Shown here: in pieces, positions 1 through 9,778 of the stretch
Layout: the number at the start of each line of letters is the position of its first letter
How positions within the stretch are numbered: the first letter of the stretch is position 1
From: Kibdelosporangium philippinense
GTDB lineage: Bacteria > Actinomycetota > Actinomycetes > Mycobacteriales > Pseudonocardiaceae
Length of the DNA stretch: 64,000 bases
Reading direction: 5' to 3'
NCBI RefSeq assembly: GCF_021390435.2
Contig: NZ_JAJVCN010000004.1
Span: 352,501-416,500, forward strand
Notes under the pieces: model-generated
The model's input: only the letters and a program-made list of their open reading frames with translations
The model's database searches: none
Told to the model about the DNA's origin: nothing
Made by a program: the position numbers and the translations under genes

Positions 1-978
<978 letters not shown>

Positions 979-1042
979 AAGATGTTACGCATCCACTGTA
1001 CGGTTCTGAGACACTGAACCGGTTGGTCATTGTTTCATGGTT

Positions 1043-1161
1043 TTACCGTGGTCATAGCGAAGAGGAAACGCCCGGTCCCATTCCGAACCCGGAAGCTAAG
1101 CTCTTCAGCGCCGATGGTACTGCACTGGGTACGGTGTGGGAGAGTAGGTCGCCGCGGTAAT
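1043..1161 (+). rRNA. 5S ribosomal RNA
   Basis: An approximately 119-base segment carries the 5S signature CGGTCCCATTCCGAACCCGG and the 3' part GTGGGAGAGTAGGTCGCC. Its ends pair (TTACCGTGG with CCGCGGTAA). It is the last gene of the rrn operon and is followed directly by a strong terminator. Ends are accurate to a few bases. Confidence 0.96.
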
Positions 1162-1170
1162 ATTTTTTCG

Positions 1171-1205
1171 AAGGGCCCCGCGAGAAATCGCGGGGCCCTT
1201 TCGGT
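1171..1205 (+). terminator. rrn operon terminator
   Basis: A perfect 13-bp GC-rich stem (1171-1183 with 1188-1200) closes a GAAA tetraloop and is followed by a short T-containing stretch. It lies 10 bases after the 5S gene and should end rrn transcription. Confidence 0.9.
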
Positions 1206-1331
1206 ATGTCACGTCATTCCGCTGCGGCCGCCTGCGCCTCTTGCCTGGTCGGCCGGTTGTTACCATGGTCGATGGCCTGCTGGCCAACTTGAGAATGTTT
1301 CAGCCCCGCCCGACGGGGCGTGGAGGTCTAG

Positions 1332-3587
1332 GTGTCAGAGTTCGAACGGCCCGCCGACGGCCGCGGCGATCAGCCGCGCGGTCGTGGAGCCGGCGGTGAT
1401 CGGCAAAACGATCGCCGTAAAGACGGTCGTCGTGGGTTCGCCGGCGACCGTAAGCCACGTGGAGCTGGCGCCGACCAGCGGCACGGTGGCCGTTCCCGCG
1501 ACGAGCGAGGCGGCGACCGCTACACACCCCGCGACGACTCCGACCGCCGTGACTTCCGCAGGGGCGATCGAGACGACCGGCCGTTCCGCAAGCCCGCCCG
1601 CGACAACAACGCACGCGGTTTCGACCGCGGAGACAAGCCGCGCCGCGACTTCACCCCCCGAGACCGCGACAACACCAGGGGAGGAGACCGCCGCAGCTTC
1701 GGCCGAGACGACAAACCTCGCCGGGACTTCGGCGACCGCGGCCCCCGCAGGGACTTCAACAGCGACGACCGCCCACGCCGGAACTTCGACCGCGACGACA
1801 AACCTCGTCGTGATTTCGGTGGCGATCGCCCAGCGCGCAGCTTCAACCGGGATGACAAGCCACGACGTGACTTCGGCGACCGCGGCCCCCGTCGCGATTT
1901 CGGTAGTGACGACCGGCCGGGCCGCAGCTTCAACCGCGACGACAAACCTCGCCGCGATTTCGGTGGCGATCGTCCGGCCCGTAGCTTCAATCGCGATGAC
2001 AAGCCGCGCCGCGATTTCAGCGACCGTGGCCCCCGCCGGGACTTCGGTGGCGACGATCGTCCTCGCCGGAGCTTCGACCGCGATGACAAGCCGCGCCGGG
2101 ACTTCGGCGACCGTGGCCCGCGTCGTGACTTCAACAGCGGCGACAAGCCGCGGCGCGACTTTGGCGACCGGGGTCCGCGTAAGGACTTCAGCCGGGATGA
2201 CAAGCCGCGCCGCGATTTCGGCGATCGCGGTCCGCGCCGTGACTTCAATGGCGGTGACCGCCCGGCCCGTAGCTTCAATCGCGATGACAAGCCGCGCCGG
2301 GACTTCGGCGACCGTGGCCCCCGCCGTGACTTCAATGGCGGTGACCGCCCGGCCCGGAGCTTCGACCGCGATGACAAGCCGCGCCGCGATTTCGGCGACC
2401 GTGGCCCCCGTCGTGATTTCGGTGGCGATCGTCCGGCCCGTAGCTTCAACCGGGATGACAAGCCCCGGCGCGATTTCGGCAGCGATGACCGTCCTCGCCG
2501 GAGCATCGACCGCGACGACAAACCTCGCCGCGATTTCGGCGACCGGAGTCCGCGTAAGGACTTCAGCCGGGATGACAAGCCGCGCCGCGATTTCGGCGAT
2601 CGCGGTCCGCGCCGTGACTTCAATGGCGGTGACCGCCCGGCTCGCAGCTTCCACCGCGATGACAAGCCGCGCCCCGAGTTCAGCAGCGATTCTTCTCGTA
2701 GCGACTTCAACCGGGATGAGCGCCCGAGCAGCGATCTCGATCAGACCGCCGACGCCCCTCGCCAGGAAGGCTCCAGCGAGGAGCTGCCGAGCAGTGACGT
2801 CGAGTCGTCGCAGGAGGTTGCCGGCCGCGACGACCTGCCCGTGACCGAGGCTTCCGACGCCGATCTGGAGGAGGACGAGCCGGAGGCCACGCGGGAGCCG
2901 AAGAAGCCGACCAACCCCGACCTCGAAACCCTTCCTGAGGGCGCGGACATCTCCAAGCTCGACCCGGAGGCCCGCGAAGAACTCAAGAGCCTGCCCAAAG
3001 CCCAAGCTGCGGATGTCGGCCAGCACCTCGCCGCAGCGGGCATGCTGATCGACGAAGACCCCGAGTTGGCCCTGAAGCACGCTCGCATCGCGCGCGGCAA
3101 GGCTTCGCGGGTCGCGATCGTCCGCGAAGCGGCCGGTCTGGCCGCCTACCACGCGGGTGAGTGGGCCGAGGCGCTCTCCGACCTCCGCGCGGTCCGTCGC
3201 ATGACGGGCTCCAACGCGCACATAGCCGTGATGGCCGACTGCGAGCGAGCACTTGGCCGTCCTGAGCGTGCGCTTGACCTCGCTAAGGAAGCGGGCGCGG
3301 ACATCCACCCGGCCACAGCCGTCGAGCTGCGTATCGTCGCGGCCGGTGCGCGCCGGGACATGGGACAGCTGGACGCTGCCGTTGTCGCGTTGCAGGGGCC
3401 CGACTTGGACCCCAAGCGACGGGATCCGTGGAGCGCGCGGCTGTTCTACGCGTACGCCGACAACCTTGAGGCTGCCGGGCGTAATGACGAAGCTATTCGT
3501 TGGTTCCTCAACGCGGCTCAGGTCGATGACGAGGAAGAGACTGACGCGGCCGAGCGGGCCGTGGAACTTGGGGCCGCTCTCCAGTGA
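1332..3587 (+). CDS. TPR-type protein with long arginine/aspartate-rich repeat region
   Basis: A 751-residue protein starting at GTG 1332 with GGAGG five bases upstream. Residues 1 to about 450 are disordered and rich in Arg, Asp, Gly and Pro, with many copies of a unit like RDDKPRRDFGDRGPRRDF. Residues about 450-530 are acidic. The last 220 or so residues are helical with TPR-like repeats (for example KHARIARGKASRVAIVREAAG). The C-terminal part and its place before the HAD gene match M. tuberculosis Rv1691, which to my knowledge lacks the long repeat region. The repeat composition resembles RNA-binding or condensate-forming low-complexity domains, but that is inference. The stop overlaps the next start. 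Confidence 0.85.
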   Translation: MSEFERPADGRGDQPRGRGAGGDRQNDRRKDGRRGFAGDRKPRGAGADQRHGGRSRDERGGDRYTPRDDSDRRDFRRGDRDDRPFRKPARDNNARGFDRGDKPRRDFTPRDRDNTRGGDRRSFGRDDKPRRDFGDRGPRRDFNSDDRPRRNFDRDDKPRRDFGGDRPARSFNRDDKPRRDFGDRGPRRDFGSDDRPGRSFNRDDKPRRDFGGDRPARSFNRDDKPRRDFSDRGPRRDFGGDDRPRRSFDRDDKPRRDFGDRGPRRDFNSGDKPRRDFGDRGPRKDFSRDDKPRRDFGDRGPRRDFNGGDRPARSFNRDDKPRRDFGDRGPRRDFNGGDRPARSFDRDDKPRRDFGDRGPRRDFGGDRPARSFNRDDKPRRDFGSDDRPRRSIDRDDKPRRDFGDRSPRKDFSRDDKPRRDFGDRGPRRDFNGGDRPARSFHRDDKPRPEFSSDSSRSDFNRDERPSSDLDQTADAPRQEGSSEELPSSDVESSQEVAGRDDLPVTEASDADLEEDEPEATREPKKPTNPDLETLPEGADISKLDPEAREELKSLPKAQAADVGQHLAAAGMLIDEDPELALKHARIARGKASRVAIVREAAGLAAYHAGEWAEALSDLRAVRRMTGSNAHIAVMADCERALGRPERALDLAKEAGADIHPATAVELRIVAAGARRDMGQLDAAVVALQGPDLDPKRRDPWSARLFYAYADNLEAAGRNDEAIRWFLNAAQVDDEEETDAAERAVELGAALQ
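1700..2690 (+). repeat. tandem coding repeat, RDDKPRRDF / DRGPRRDF units
   Basis: About 1 kb of near-identical DNA units encodes alternating modules: RDDKPRRDFGDRGPRRDF, GGDRPARSFN and SDDRPRRSF. Several units match almost base for base (for example around 2205-2280 and 2565-2640), indicating recent expansion by slippage or unequal recombination. Copy number probably varies between strains. Several other frames stay open across it only because of the repeat composition. Confidence 0.9.
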
Positions 3588-4609
3588 AGCGTCGGCTGCT
3601 CGACATCTATGACGCGCTGCTGCTCGACCTGGACGGAACCGTCTACCGCGGTGGTGAGGCGGTTCCGGGAGCGGCAGATGCCGTACAGGCAGCCAGGGAG
3701 AACGGCACAGCCGTCAGGTTCGTGACCAACAACGCCTCGCGTAGCCCTGAGGATGTCGCTGAGCATCTGACAAGCCTCGGTGTCGTCGCCAAGCCGACAG
3801 AGGTGAGCACGAGCGCGCAGGCCGCGGGCTCCGTGCTCAAAGAGCGTCTGCAACCGGGCGACGAGGTACTTGTCGTCGGCACGGAGTCGCTCGCTGACAT
3901 CGTGACCGCCGCTGGCCTGCGCCCGGTGCGCAAGGTCAGCGACACCGTGAAGGCCGTTGTCCAAGGACTCACGCGCGAACTGGTCTACAACGACCTCGCC
4001 GAGGCGACGCTCGCCATCCGCGCGGGCGCGGTGTGGGTCGCGTGCAACATGGACGCGACGCTGCCGACCGAGCGTGGCGAGCTGCCCGGCAATGGAGCTC
4101 TCGTCGCCGCCGTACGGGCCGCGACAGGGCAGGAGCCTGTGGTCGCGGGCAAACCTGCGCGGCCGTTGATGGACGAGGCGATCACGTCAGCCAACGCCAG
4201 CAGCCCTCTGGTTGTCGGCGACCGTCTGGACACGGACATCGCGGGCGCTGTCACCGCAGAGGTCGACGCCCTGCTCGTACTGTCTGGTGTCACGACGGCT
4301 GCTGATTTGTTGGCCGCGCCCGCGTGGCTGCGGCCGCGTTATGTCGCGGCGTCAGTTGGTGACTTGTGCGGCCCCGCAGCTGGACTCGAGATTGCGGCAC
4401 AGCGTGCATGGGAAGTCGACCGCACCGATCATCTGCTGACCGCCCGATCGACCGGAAACGGTTCCGCCACGGACGAACTGGCGTTATTGCGTGCGTTGTG
4501 CGCGGCGCACCGGCCGATCGATGGCGGCGAGATCAAGGTCCGTGCCGAGGACGATGCGACACGGGCCGCGCTGAGCGCACTGGGAATTGCCAGAACGGCG
4601 GTACCGTAA
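3584..4609 (+). CDS. HAD-superfamily sugar/nucleotide phosphatase (NagD-like)
   Basis: A 341-residue protein starting at GTG 3584, overlapping the previous stop (GTGA). The N-terminus has the HAD nucleophile motif LLLDLDGTVYRG, followed by FVTNNASRSPEDVAEHL, typical of the NagD/PGP (HAD type IIA) group. VVGDRLDTDIAGA near residue 212 is the metal-binding motif. Members dephosphorylate phosphoglycolate, pyridoxal phosphate or sugar phosphates; the substrate cannot be read here. It matches Rv1692 by position. A C-terminal extension of about 75 residues follows the HAD core. Confidence 0.9.
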   Translation: MKRRLLDIYDALLLDLDGTVYRGGEAVPGAADAVQAARENGTAVRFVTNNASRSPEDVAEHLTSLGVVAKPTEVSTSAQAAGSVLKERLQPGDEVLVVGTESLADIVTAAGLRPVRKVSDTVKAVVQGLTRELVYNDLAEATLAIRAGAVWVACNMDATLPTERGELPGNGALVAAVRAATGQEPVVAGKPARPLMDEAITSANASSPLVVGDRLDTDIAGAVTAEVDALLVLSGVTTAADLLAAPAWLRPRYVAASVGDLCGPAAGLEIAAQRAWEVDRTDHLLTARSTGNGSATDELALLRALCAAHRPIDGGEIKVRAEDDATRAALSALGIARTAVP

Positions 4610-4610
4610 A

Positions 4611-4805
4611 GTGGTGCAGTTCAACTCCGAAGGCAGCTGGCACGCGCCCGTCCCCGGGCCGCCACCCGACCCGACAGCTGCGATAGACGCCGCGCTCGCC
4701 GGCCTCGAAGGGCTCGACCAGCTCGAGCCGGTCGAGCACGTCGGCCGGTTCGACGCGGTGCACACGGCGCTGACCGAGGCGCTGTCGAGCATCGACAAGG
4801 TCTGA
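4611..4805 (+). CDS. small conserved hypothetical protein (Rv1693-like position)
   Basis: A 64-residue acidic protein. I chose GTG 4611, one base after the upstream stop, because an upstream in-frame start at 4587 would lie inside the HAD gene. It begins with a Pro-rich segment (HAPVPGPPPDPTAAID) and ends in a helical segment. M. tuberculosis has a similarly small ORF of unknown function between the HAD gene and tlyA. No domain is recognised. Confidence 0.7.
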   Translation: MVQFNSEGSWHAPVPGPPPDPTAAIDAALAGLEGLDQLEPVEHVGRFDAVHTALTEALSSIDKV

Positions 4806-4815
4806 GACACCACTC

Positions 4816-5631
4816 ATGCCCCGCCGCTCAAGGCTTGATGCTGAGCTCGTGCGCCGTGGTCTTGCCAGGTCACGCGAGCACGCGTCCCAGCTGATCGTGG
4901 ACGGCCACGTCCTTGTGAAGGGCGTCGTGGCGAAAAAGCCCGCGACCGCCGTGGAAACCGACGCGGCCGTGGTGGTCAAGGACGACGTCGACGACCCCGG
5001 CTGGGCGTCGCGCGGCGCGCACAAGCTGATCGGCGCGCTCGAGGCGTTCGGGCCGGATGGCTTGACCGTCAACGGAAAGCGTTGCCTGGATGCGGGCGCG
5101 TCCACCGGCGGGTTCACCGATGTGTTGCTCCGCAACGGAGCCACGCAGGTCGTCGCCGCGGATGTGGGACGTGGCCTGCTGGTCTGGCGGCTGATGACCG
5201 ACGACCGGGTGGTCGTGCTGGACAAGACCAATGTCCGCAACCTGACCCCGGAACTCACCGGCGGACCGGTCGGCCTCGTAGTCGCCGATCTGTCGTTCAT
5301 CTCGCTCAAACTCGTCCTGCCCGCGTTGCTGGCGTGCACGTCCGACGGCGCCGATCTGGTGCCGATGGTCAAGCCGCAGTTCGAGGTCGGGAAAGAACGT
5401 CTGGGCTCCGGGGGCGTCGTGCGGGACCCTGGACTACGCGCCGAAGCCGTCATCGAGGTACTCACCGCTGCCGGGGAGCTCGGCCTGCGCCCACACGGCG
5501 TGGTGGCCAGCCCCTTGCCGGGGCCGTCGGGCAACGTCGAGTACTTCGTCTGGCTGCGGCGTGGGGATCGGCTCGAACCCGAGCAGGTCGCCGACATGGT
5601 TCACACTGCTGTGCAGAAGGGGCCGCAATGA
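4816..5631 (+). CDS. tlyA: TlyA, 16S/23S rRNA 2'-O-methyltransferase
   Basis: A 271-residue protein with an N-terminal S4 RNA-binding domain (RLDAELVRRGLARSREHASQLI) and a C-terminal FtsJ/RrmJ-type methyltransferase domain. The SAM-binding segment CLDAGASTGGFTDVLL is visible near residue 95, and the catalytic Lys in VPMVKPQFEVG. TlyA methylates a cytidine 2'-OH in 16S and 23S rRNA, and its loss confers capreomycin resistance in mycobacteria. The stop overlaps nadK (ATGA), so the two are translationally coupled. Confidence 0.95.
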   Translation: MPRRSRLDAELVRRGLARSREHASQLIVDGHVLVKGVVAKKPATAVETDAAVVVKDDVDDPGWASRGAHKLIGALEAFGPDGLTVNGKRCLDAGASTGGFTDVLLRNGATQVVAADVGRGLLVWRLMTDDRVVVLDKTNVRNLTPELTGGPVGLVVADLSFISLKLVLPALLACTSDGADLVPMVKPQFEVGKERLGSGGVVRDPGLRAEAVIEVLTAAGELGLRPHGVVASPLPGPSGNVEYFVWLRRGDRLEPEQVADMVHTAVQKGPQ

Positions 5632-6521
5632 CCGAGAAACCACCGATCTACGAGATCTTGATGGTTGTGCACACCGGTCGGCACGCGAATCGGCGGACCG
5701 CCGAGCTGGTCGCGGAGCAGTTCGCCAAGGCGGGCGTGTCGATCAGGGCACTGGAACTGGAAGCCGGTGACTACAGCCCCGGCCTGTCGACCGTGTGCGC
5801 GGACGAGAACGCGGCAAAAGGCGTCGACCTGGTGTTCGTGCTCGGTGGCGACGGAACCCTGCTGCGCGCCGCGGAACTGGCGCGGCCCGCGGGCGTGCCG
5901 GTGCTCGGCGTGAACCTCGGCCGTGTCGGCTTCCTGGCCGAGGCGGATTCCGACGACCTGGACGTGGCCGTGCGGCGCGTGCTCGACGGCAAGTTCCACG
6001 TCGACGAGCGGATGACGCTGGAGGTCGTGGCGACCCATGAAGGCGAAGAGATCGCCAGGACGTGGGCGCTGAACGAAGCCAGCGTGGAGAAGAGCAGCCG
6101 CGACAAGATCCTGGACGTGCTGATCGAGGTCGATGGGCGTCCGGTGTCGGCATTTGGCTCCGATGGCGTGCTGTGTGCGACCCCGACCGGGTCGACGGCG
6201 TACGCGTTCTCCGCAGGTGGACCTGTTCTTTGGCCGGACGTGGAGGCTCTGCTCGTGGTGCCGAGCAACGCGCACGCGATGTTCGCTCGGCCGCTCGTGG
6301 TTTCGCCGTCGTCGGTCGTGGCCATGGAGGTTGATCCGGGCGGGCACCCGGCCGTGCTGTTCTGCGACGGCCAGCGCACGTTCGACCTGCCGCCGGGCGC
6401 CCGTGTGGAGGTTTCGGCGGGATCAGAGCCGGTCAGGCTGGTGCGGCTGTGGGACGGGCCGTTCACCGACCGGCTTGTGAATAAATTCGGTTTGCCCGTA
6501 CAGGGGTGGCGGAAGCGTTGA
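5628..6521 (+). CDS. nadK: NAD kinase
   Basis: A 297-residue protein starting at ATG 5628, overlapping the tlyA stop. It makes NADP from NAD using ATP or polyphosphate. The diagnostic motif FVLGGDGTLLRAAELAR is near residue 72, then GVNLGRVGFLAE, and the NAD-binding segment TPTGSTAYAFSAGGP is near residue 190. A longer upstream frame exists but overlaps tlyA and is not conserved in composition. Confidence 0.96.
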   Translation: MTEKPPIYEILMVVHTGRHANRRTAELVAEQFAKAGVSIRALELEAGDYSPGLSTVCADENAAKGVDLVFVLGGDGTLLRAAELARPAGVPVLGVNLGRVGFLAEADSDDLDVAVRRVLDGKFHVDERMTLEVVATHEGEEIARTWALNEASVEKSSRDKILDVLIEVDGRPVSAFGSDGVLCATPTGSTAYAFSAGGPVLWPDVEALLVVPSNAHAMFARPLVVSPSSVVAMEVDPGGHPAVLFCDGQRTFDLPPGARVEVSAGSEPVRLVRLWDGPFTDRLVNKFGLPVQGWRKR

Positions 6522-6551
6522 CCGTCGGAGGGTGTAGGTAGGGTTCCTACT

Positions 6552-8336
6552 GTGCTGGCCGAGATGCGCATCCAGGGCCTCGGCGTCATCGACGAGGCGA
6601 CCCTGCAACTGGACCCCGGATTCACCGTCGTCACTGGTGAGACCGGGGCGGGTAAGACCATGGTCGTGACCGGGCTGCATCTGCTGTCCGGTGGCCGTGC
6701 GGAAGCGTCCAGAGTGCGCTCTGGTGCCAGCCGCGCCGTGGTCGAGGGCCGTTTCCACGTGCCGCCAGACTCAGCAGCGGCGAAGATCGCGGCAGAAGCC
6801 GCGGCGGATCCGGACGAAGACGGCAGCCTGATAGCGCTGCGTACGGTCGGGTCAGACGGACGATCGCGCGCCCACCTCGGCGGCCGATCGGTGCCGGTGG
6901 GCGTGCTCGCGGAAATCGCCGAGCAGCTGATCGCGGTCCACGGCCAGAACGACCAGCTGCGCCTGTTGCACCCAGCAGAGCAGCGCGCGGTCCTGGACAC
7001 GTTCGCAGGTGACGCGGTCGCGAAGGCATTGGCCGAATACCGGTCAACCCGAGCCGAGTGGCTCGACGTGATCGAAGAGCTGCGCGAGAAGACCGAGCGC
7101 GCCCGTGAACTGGCAAAGCAAGCGGACATGCTGCAGCATGGCCTGAAGGAGATCGAGGCCGTCGACCCGAAGCCGGGAGAAGACGCGGCACTGGTCGACG
7201 AAGCCCGACGGCTCGCTGACGTGGACCAATTGCGTGAGGCAGCGGCTGGCGCGCACTTCTCGCTGAGCGGCTCGCCGGAGGACCCATCCGACGGCGCGGG
7301 CGCGATGGCGTTGATCGACGAGGCCCGGCGGCGCCTTGCCGCATCGGAAGACCCGAAACTGCGTGATCTTGAGCCGCGTTTGGCCGAGGCCGCGGTGTTG
7401 TTGAGCGACGTGAACAACGAGCTCAGCGGCTATTTGGAGGGTTTGGAGGCCGACCCAGCCCGCTTGGAGCAAGTGCTTGCTCGCCAAGCCGAGCTGAAAA
7501 TGCTGACCCGCAAATACGCCACGGACATCGACGGCGTTTTGGCGTGGGCCGCGGACGCCGCGCAAACCCTGACGGGCTTGGACACCTCGGAAGAGGCTTT
7601 GGCCGCGCTGGCACACCGCCGTGACGAGCTCGCGGCGGAGTTGGCACGGCACGCTTCGACGCTGTCTGAGGAACGTGAGCGGGCCGCGCAGGAGCTGTCT
7701 TCCGAGGTGACCACGGAATTGGCTGGCCTCGCGATGGGCGCGGCGGGTATCGACGTCGCTGTTCGGCCCAAGGTTGCGGCGGCGGATGACGCTCATGCGC
7801 TGCAGGTCGGTGATGTCCTGCTCTCCGCAGGGTCGGATGGCGTCGACGAGGTCGAGATCCGGCTGCGGGCGCACGATGGTGCCCAGGCGCTGCCGATCCA
7901 CAAGGCTGCTTCCGGCGGTGAACTTTCCCGGGTGATGCTTGCGATCGAGGTTGTCCTCGCGCACGCCGACCCGGTGCCCACGATGGTGTTCGACGAGGTC
8001 GATGCCGGTGTTGGTGGCCGCGCGGCCATCGAGATCGGCCGTCGTCTCGCGCGCTTGGCGCGCAGCCACCAGGTCGTCGTGGTCACGCACCTGGCTCAGG
8101 TGGCGGCTTTTGCCGACCGGCACTTGGTTGTGGACAAGTCCGCCAAGGGCGGGTTGACGAAGTCCGGCGTGAAAACCTTGTCTTCCGAGCAGCGTGTTGT
8201 CGAGCTCGCCCGAATGCTCGCTGGCATGGAGTCAACGGAAACCGGTCGCGCACACGCCGAAGAACTCCTCGGCCTGGCCGAGACAGTGAAACGTGAAGCC
8301 ATCAACGGCAAGAAGGGGCGCCGCAAGCGCTCCTGA
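6552..8336 (+). CDS. recN: DNA repair protein RecN
   Basis: A 594-residue SMC-like ATPase for double-strand-break repair. Walker A is GETGAGKTMVV near residue 30, a coiled-coil middle has a hydrophobic hinge, and the C-terminus has the signature AASGGELSRVMLAIE and Walker B PTMVFDEVDAGVGG, then VTHLAQVAAFAD. The start is GTG 6552 (MLAEMRIQGLG); ATG 6564 is an alternative. Position after nadK matches Mycobacterium. The last ten residues are basic (KKGRRKRS). Confidence 0.96.
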   Translation: MLAEMRIQGLGVIDEATLQLDPGFTVVTGETGAGKTMVVTGLHLLSGGRAEASRVRSGASRAVVEGRFHVPPDSAAAKIAAEAAADPDEDGSLIALRTVGSDGRSRAHLGGRSVPVGVLAEIAEQLIAVHGQNDQLRLLHPAEQRAVLDTFAGDAVAKALAEYRSTRAEWLDVIEELREKTERARELAKQADMLQHGLKEIEAVDPKPGEDAALVDEARRLADVDQLREAAAGAHFSLSGSPEDPSDGAGAMALIDEARRRLAASEDPKLRDLEPRLAEAAVLLSDVNNELSGYLEGLEADPARLEQVLARQAELKMLTRKYATDIDGVLAWAADAAQTLTGLDTSEEALAALAHRRDELAAELARHASTLSEERERAAQELSSEVTTELAGLAMGAAGIDVAVRPKVAAADDAHALQVGDVLLSAGSDGVDEVEIRLRAHDGAQALPIHKAASGGELSRVMLAIEVVLAHADPVPTMVFDEVDAGVGGRAAIEIGRRLARLARSHQVVVVTHLAQVAAFADRHLVVDKSAKGGLTKSGVKTLSSEQRVVELARMLAGMESTETGRAHAEELLGLAETVKREAINGKKGRRKRS

Positions 8337-8363
8337 ACAGGCAACGCCCTGCCCCCAACGGTC

Positions 8364-8484
8364 GTGTCCACCATTGCGACACACCGAAATGCACTTTGCT
8401 GCACCCTGAAATCCCCGAACCGGCCAGGCGAGGGAATTTCAGGGTGCCGCAACGGTGGACACGGTGTGCTGGAACGGTGGACAC
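8364..8484 (+). repeat. intergenic GTGTCCACC inverted-repeat element, copy 1
   Basis: Between recN and steA. The outer arms 8364-8377 and 8449-8462 pair with one mismatch. The inner arms GCACCCTGAAAT (8401-8412) and ATTTCAGGGTGC (8436-8447) pair perfectly. A further reverse-oriented unit, GTGCTGGAACGGTGGACAC, ends at 8484. The same modules recur at 25775-25889. It could form a long cruciform or RNA hairpin; no function is known to me. Confidence 0.75.
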
Positions 8485-8593
8485 GCGCGGGGTGGTGACC
8501 TGGTGTAATCCGGTATCCCTCAGGTGAGTGACCGTCCACATGGTACGGCGTGGCGTGAGCACTGTGGACTGTCCATTTGTCACCATCGGAAGT

Positions 8594-9778
8594 ATGAAGC
8601 TTCCGGGAGTGCTCAACCGTGCGAATCAGAGTGAGCCCGGGGTGACCGGGGTGGCCAAGGTCGACCGGCGCACTGGGGATCTTCTGCGCCGGATCGGTCC
8701 TGGCGATGTCGTGGTCCTTGACCAGCTCGACATCGACCGGGCGACGGCTGACGCGTTGGTCGCCGCGGGTGTCGCCGGCGTCGTGAACGCATCTCCTTCC
8801 ATCTCAGGGCGATTTCCAAACCTCGGCCCGGAGCTCCTTGTCGAAAAAGGTATTCCGCTGATCGACGGCGTCGGAGTGCACGCACTGCGGGAAATCCGTG
8901 AGGGCAGCAAACTCCGCCTGCACGCCGGAATTGTCTACTGTGGAGATAGGGAGGTTGCGCGCGGAACTCAGCAGACCGCCGAGACCATCGCTGATCAGAT
9001 GATCGAGGCGAAGGCTGGCATGTCCGCTCAGCTGGAAGCCTTCTCCGCCAACACAATCGAGTTCCTCAGGCGGGAGCGGTCGCTCATCCTCGACGGCATC
9101 GGTGTGCCGGATTTGAAGATTGCGCTCAAGGACCGGCAGGTCCTGATTGTCGCGTCCGGTGTGGACCATGTCGAGGACCTCAAGCGGCTCAAGCGCTACA
9201 TCTCCGAGCACAGGCCCGTGCTGATCGGCGTCTCCAGCGGCGCCGATGCTCTCAGGGACGAGGGGTACAAGCCGGACATCATCGTCGGCGACCCCGATCG
9301 GATCAGCACCGACGCCCTGATCGGCGGCGCGGACGTCGTAATCCCCGCGGACACCGACGGGCACGCCCCTGGCCTTGAGCGCATTCAGGACCTTGGCATC
9401 GGCGCGGTCACGTTCCCAGCCTCGGGAAACCCGGAGGACCTCGCCCTGCTGCTGGCCGACGCGCATGGCGCATGCCTGGTCGTCACGGTCGGATTCCAGG
9501 CCACGCTCAGGGAATTCCTCGACAGTGGCCGGTCGGGCTCGAACCCGTCGACATTCCTCACGCGACTCAAGCTCGGCAGCAAGCTGGTTGACGGCAAGGC
9601 CGCCGCGAGCCTGCACCGCACCAGGGTTTCCACCGCGGCCATCGTGCTGCTCATCATCGCCGCGCTGATCGCGGTGGTCGCGGGTCTCGCGGTCTCTGGA
9701 GTCGGTGGCACGTACATCGACTGGATTGTCAGCACCTGGAACGACTTCGCCGCATGGATCAAGGGGCTGTTCACGTGA
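8594..9778 (+). CDS. steA: SteA, putative cytokinetic ring protein (Rv1697 family)
   Basis: A 394-residue protein starting at ATG 8594 (MKLPGVLNR). A longer frame reaches 8528 but the extra residues are unlike the family. It shows GDVVVLDQLDIDRATADAL, VVNASPSISGRFPNLGPELL and the thiamine-pyrophosphokinase-like segment IIVGDPDRIST...DTDGHAPGLERI, ending in one transmembrane helix (AAIVLLIIAALIAVVAGLAV) near residue 355. In Corynebacterium SteA and SteB form a divisome-associated pair. It overlaps steB by four bases. Confidence 0.92.
   Translation: MKLPGVLNRANQSEPGVTGVAKVDRRTGDLLRRIGPGDVVVLDQLDIDRATADALVAAGVAGVVNASPSISGRFPNLGPELLVEKGIPLIDGVGVHALREIREGSKLRLHAGIVYCGDREVARGTQQTAETIADQMIEAKAGMSAQLEAFSANTIEFLRRERSLILDGIGVPDLKIALKDRQVLIVASGVDHVEDLKRLKRYISEHRPVLIGVSSGADALRDEGYKPDIIVGDPDRISTDALIGGADVVIPADTDGHAPGLERIQDLGIGAVTFPASGNPEDLALLLADAHGACLVVTVGFQATLREFLDSGRSGSNPSTFLTRLKLGSKLVDGKAAASLHRTRVSTAAIVLLIIAALIAVVAGLAVSGVGGTYIDWIVSTWNDFAAWIKGLFT

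Noticed and set aside
1335..3308. Long open frames opposite and beside the TPR gene (657, 604 and 396 codons)
   Set aside because: They are open only because of the repeat composition, have no domain pattern, and the frame with GGAGG plus a conserved TPR end is the real one.
5082..5627. Long upstream extension of NAD kinase
   Set aside because: It overlaps tlyA in another frame; ATG 5628 gives the normal family length.
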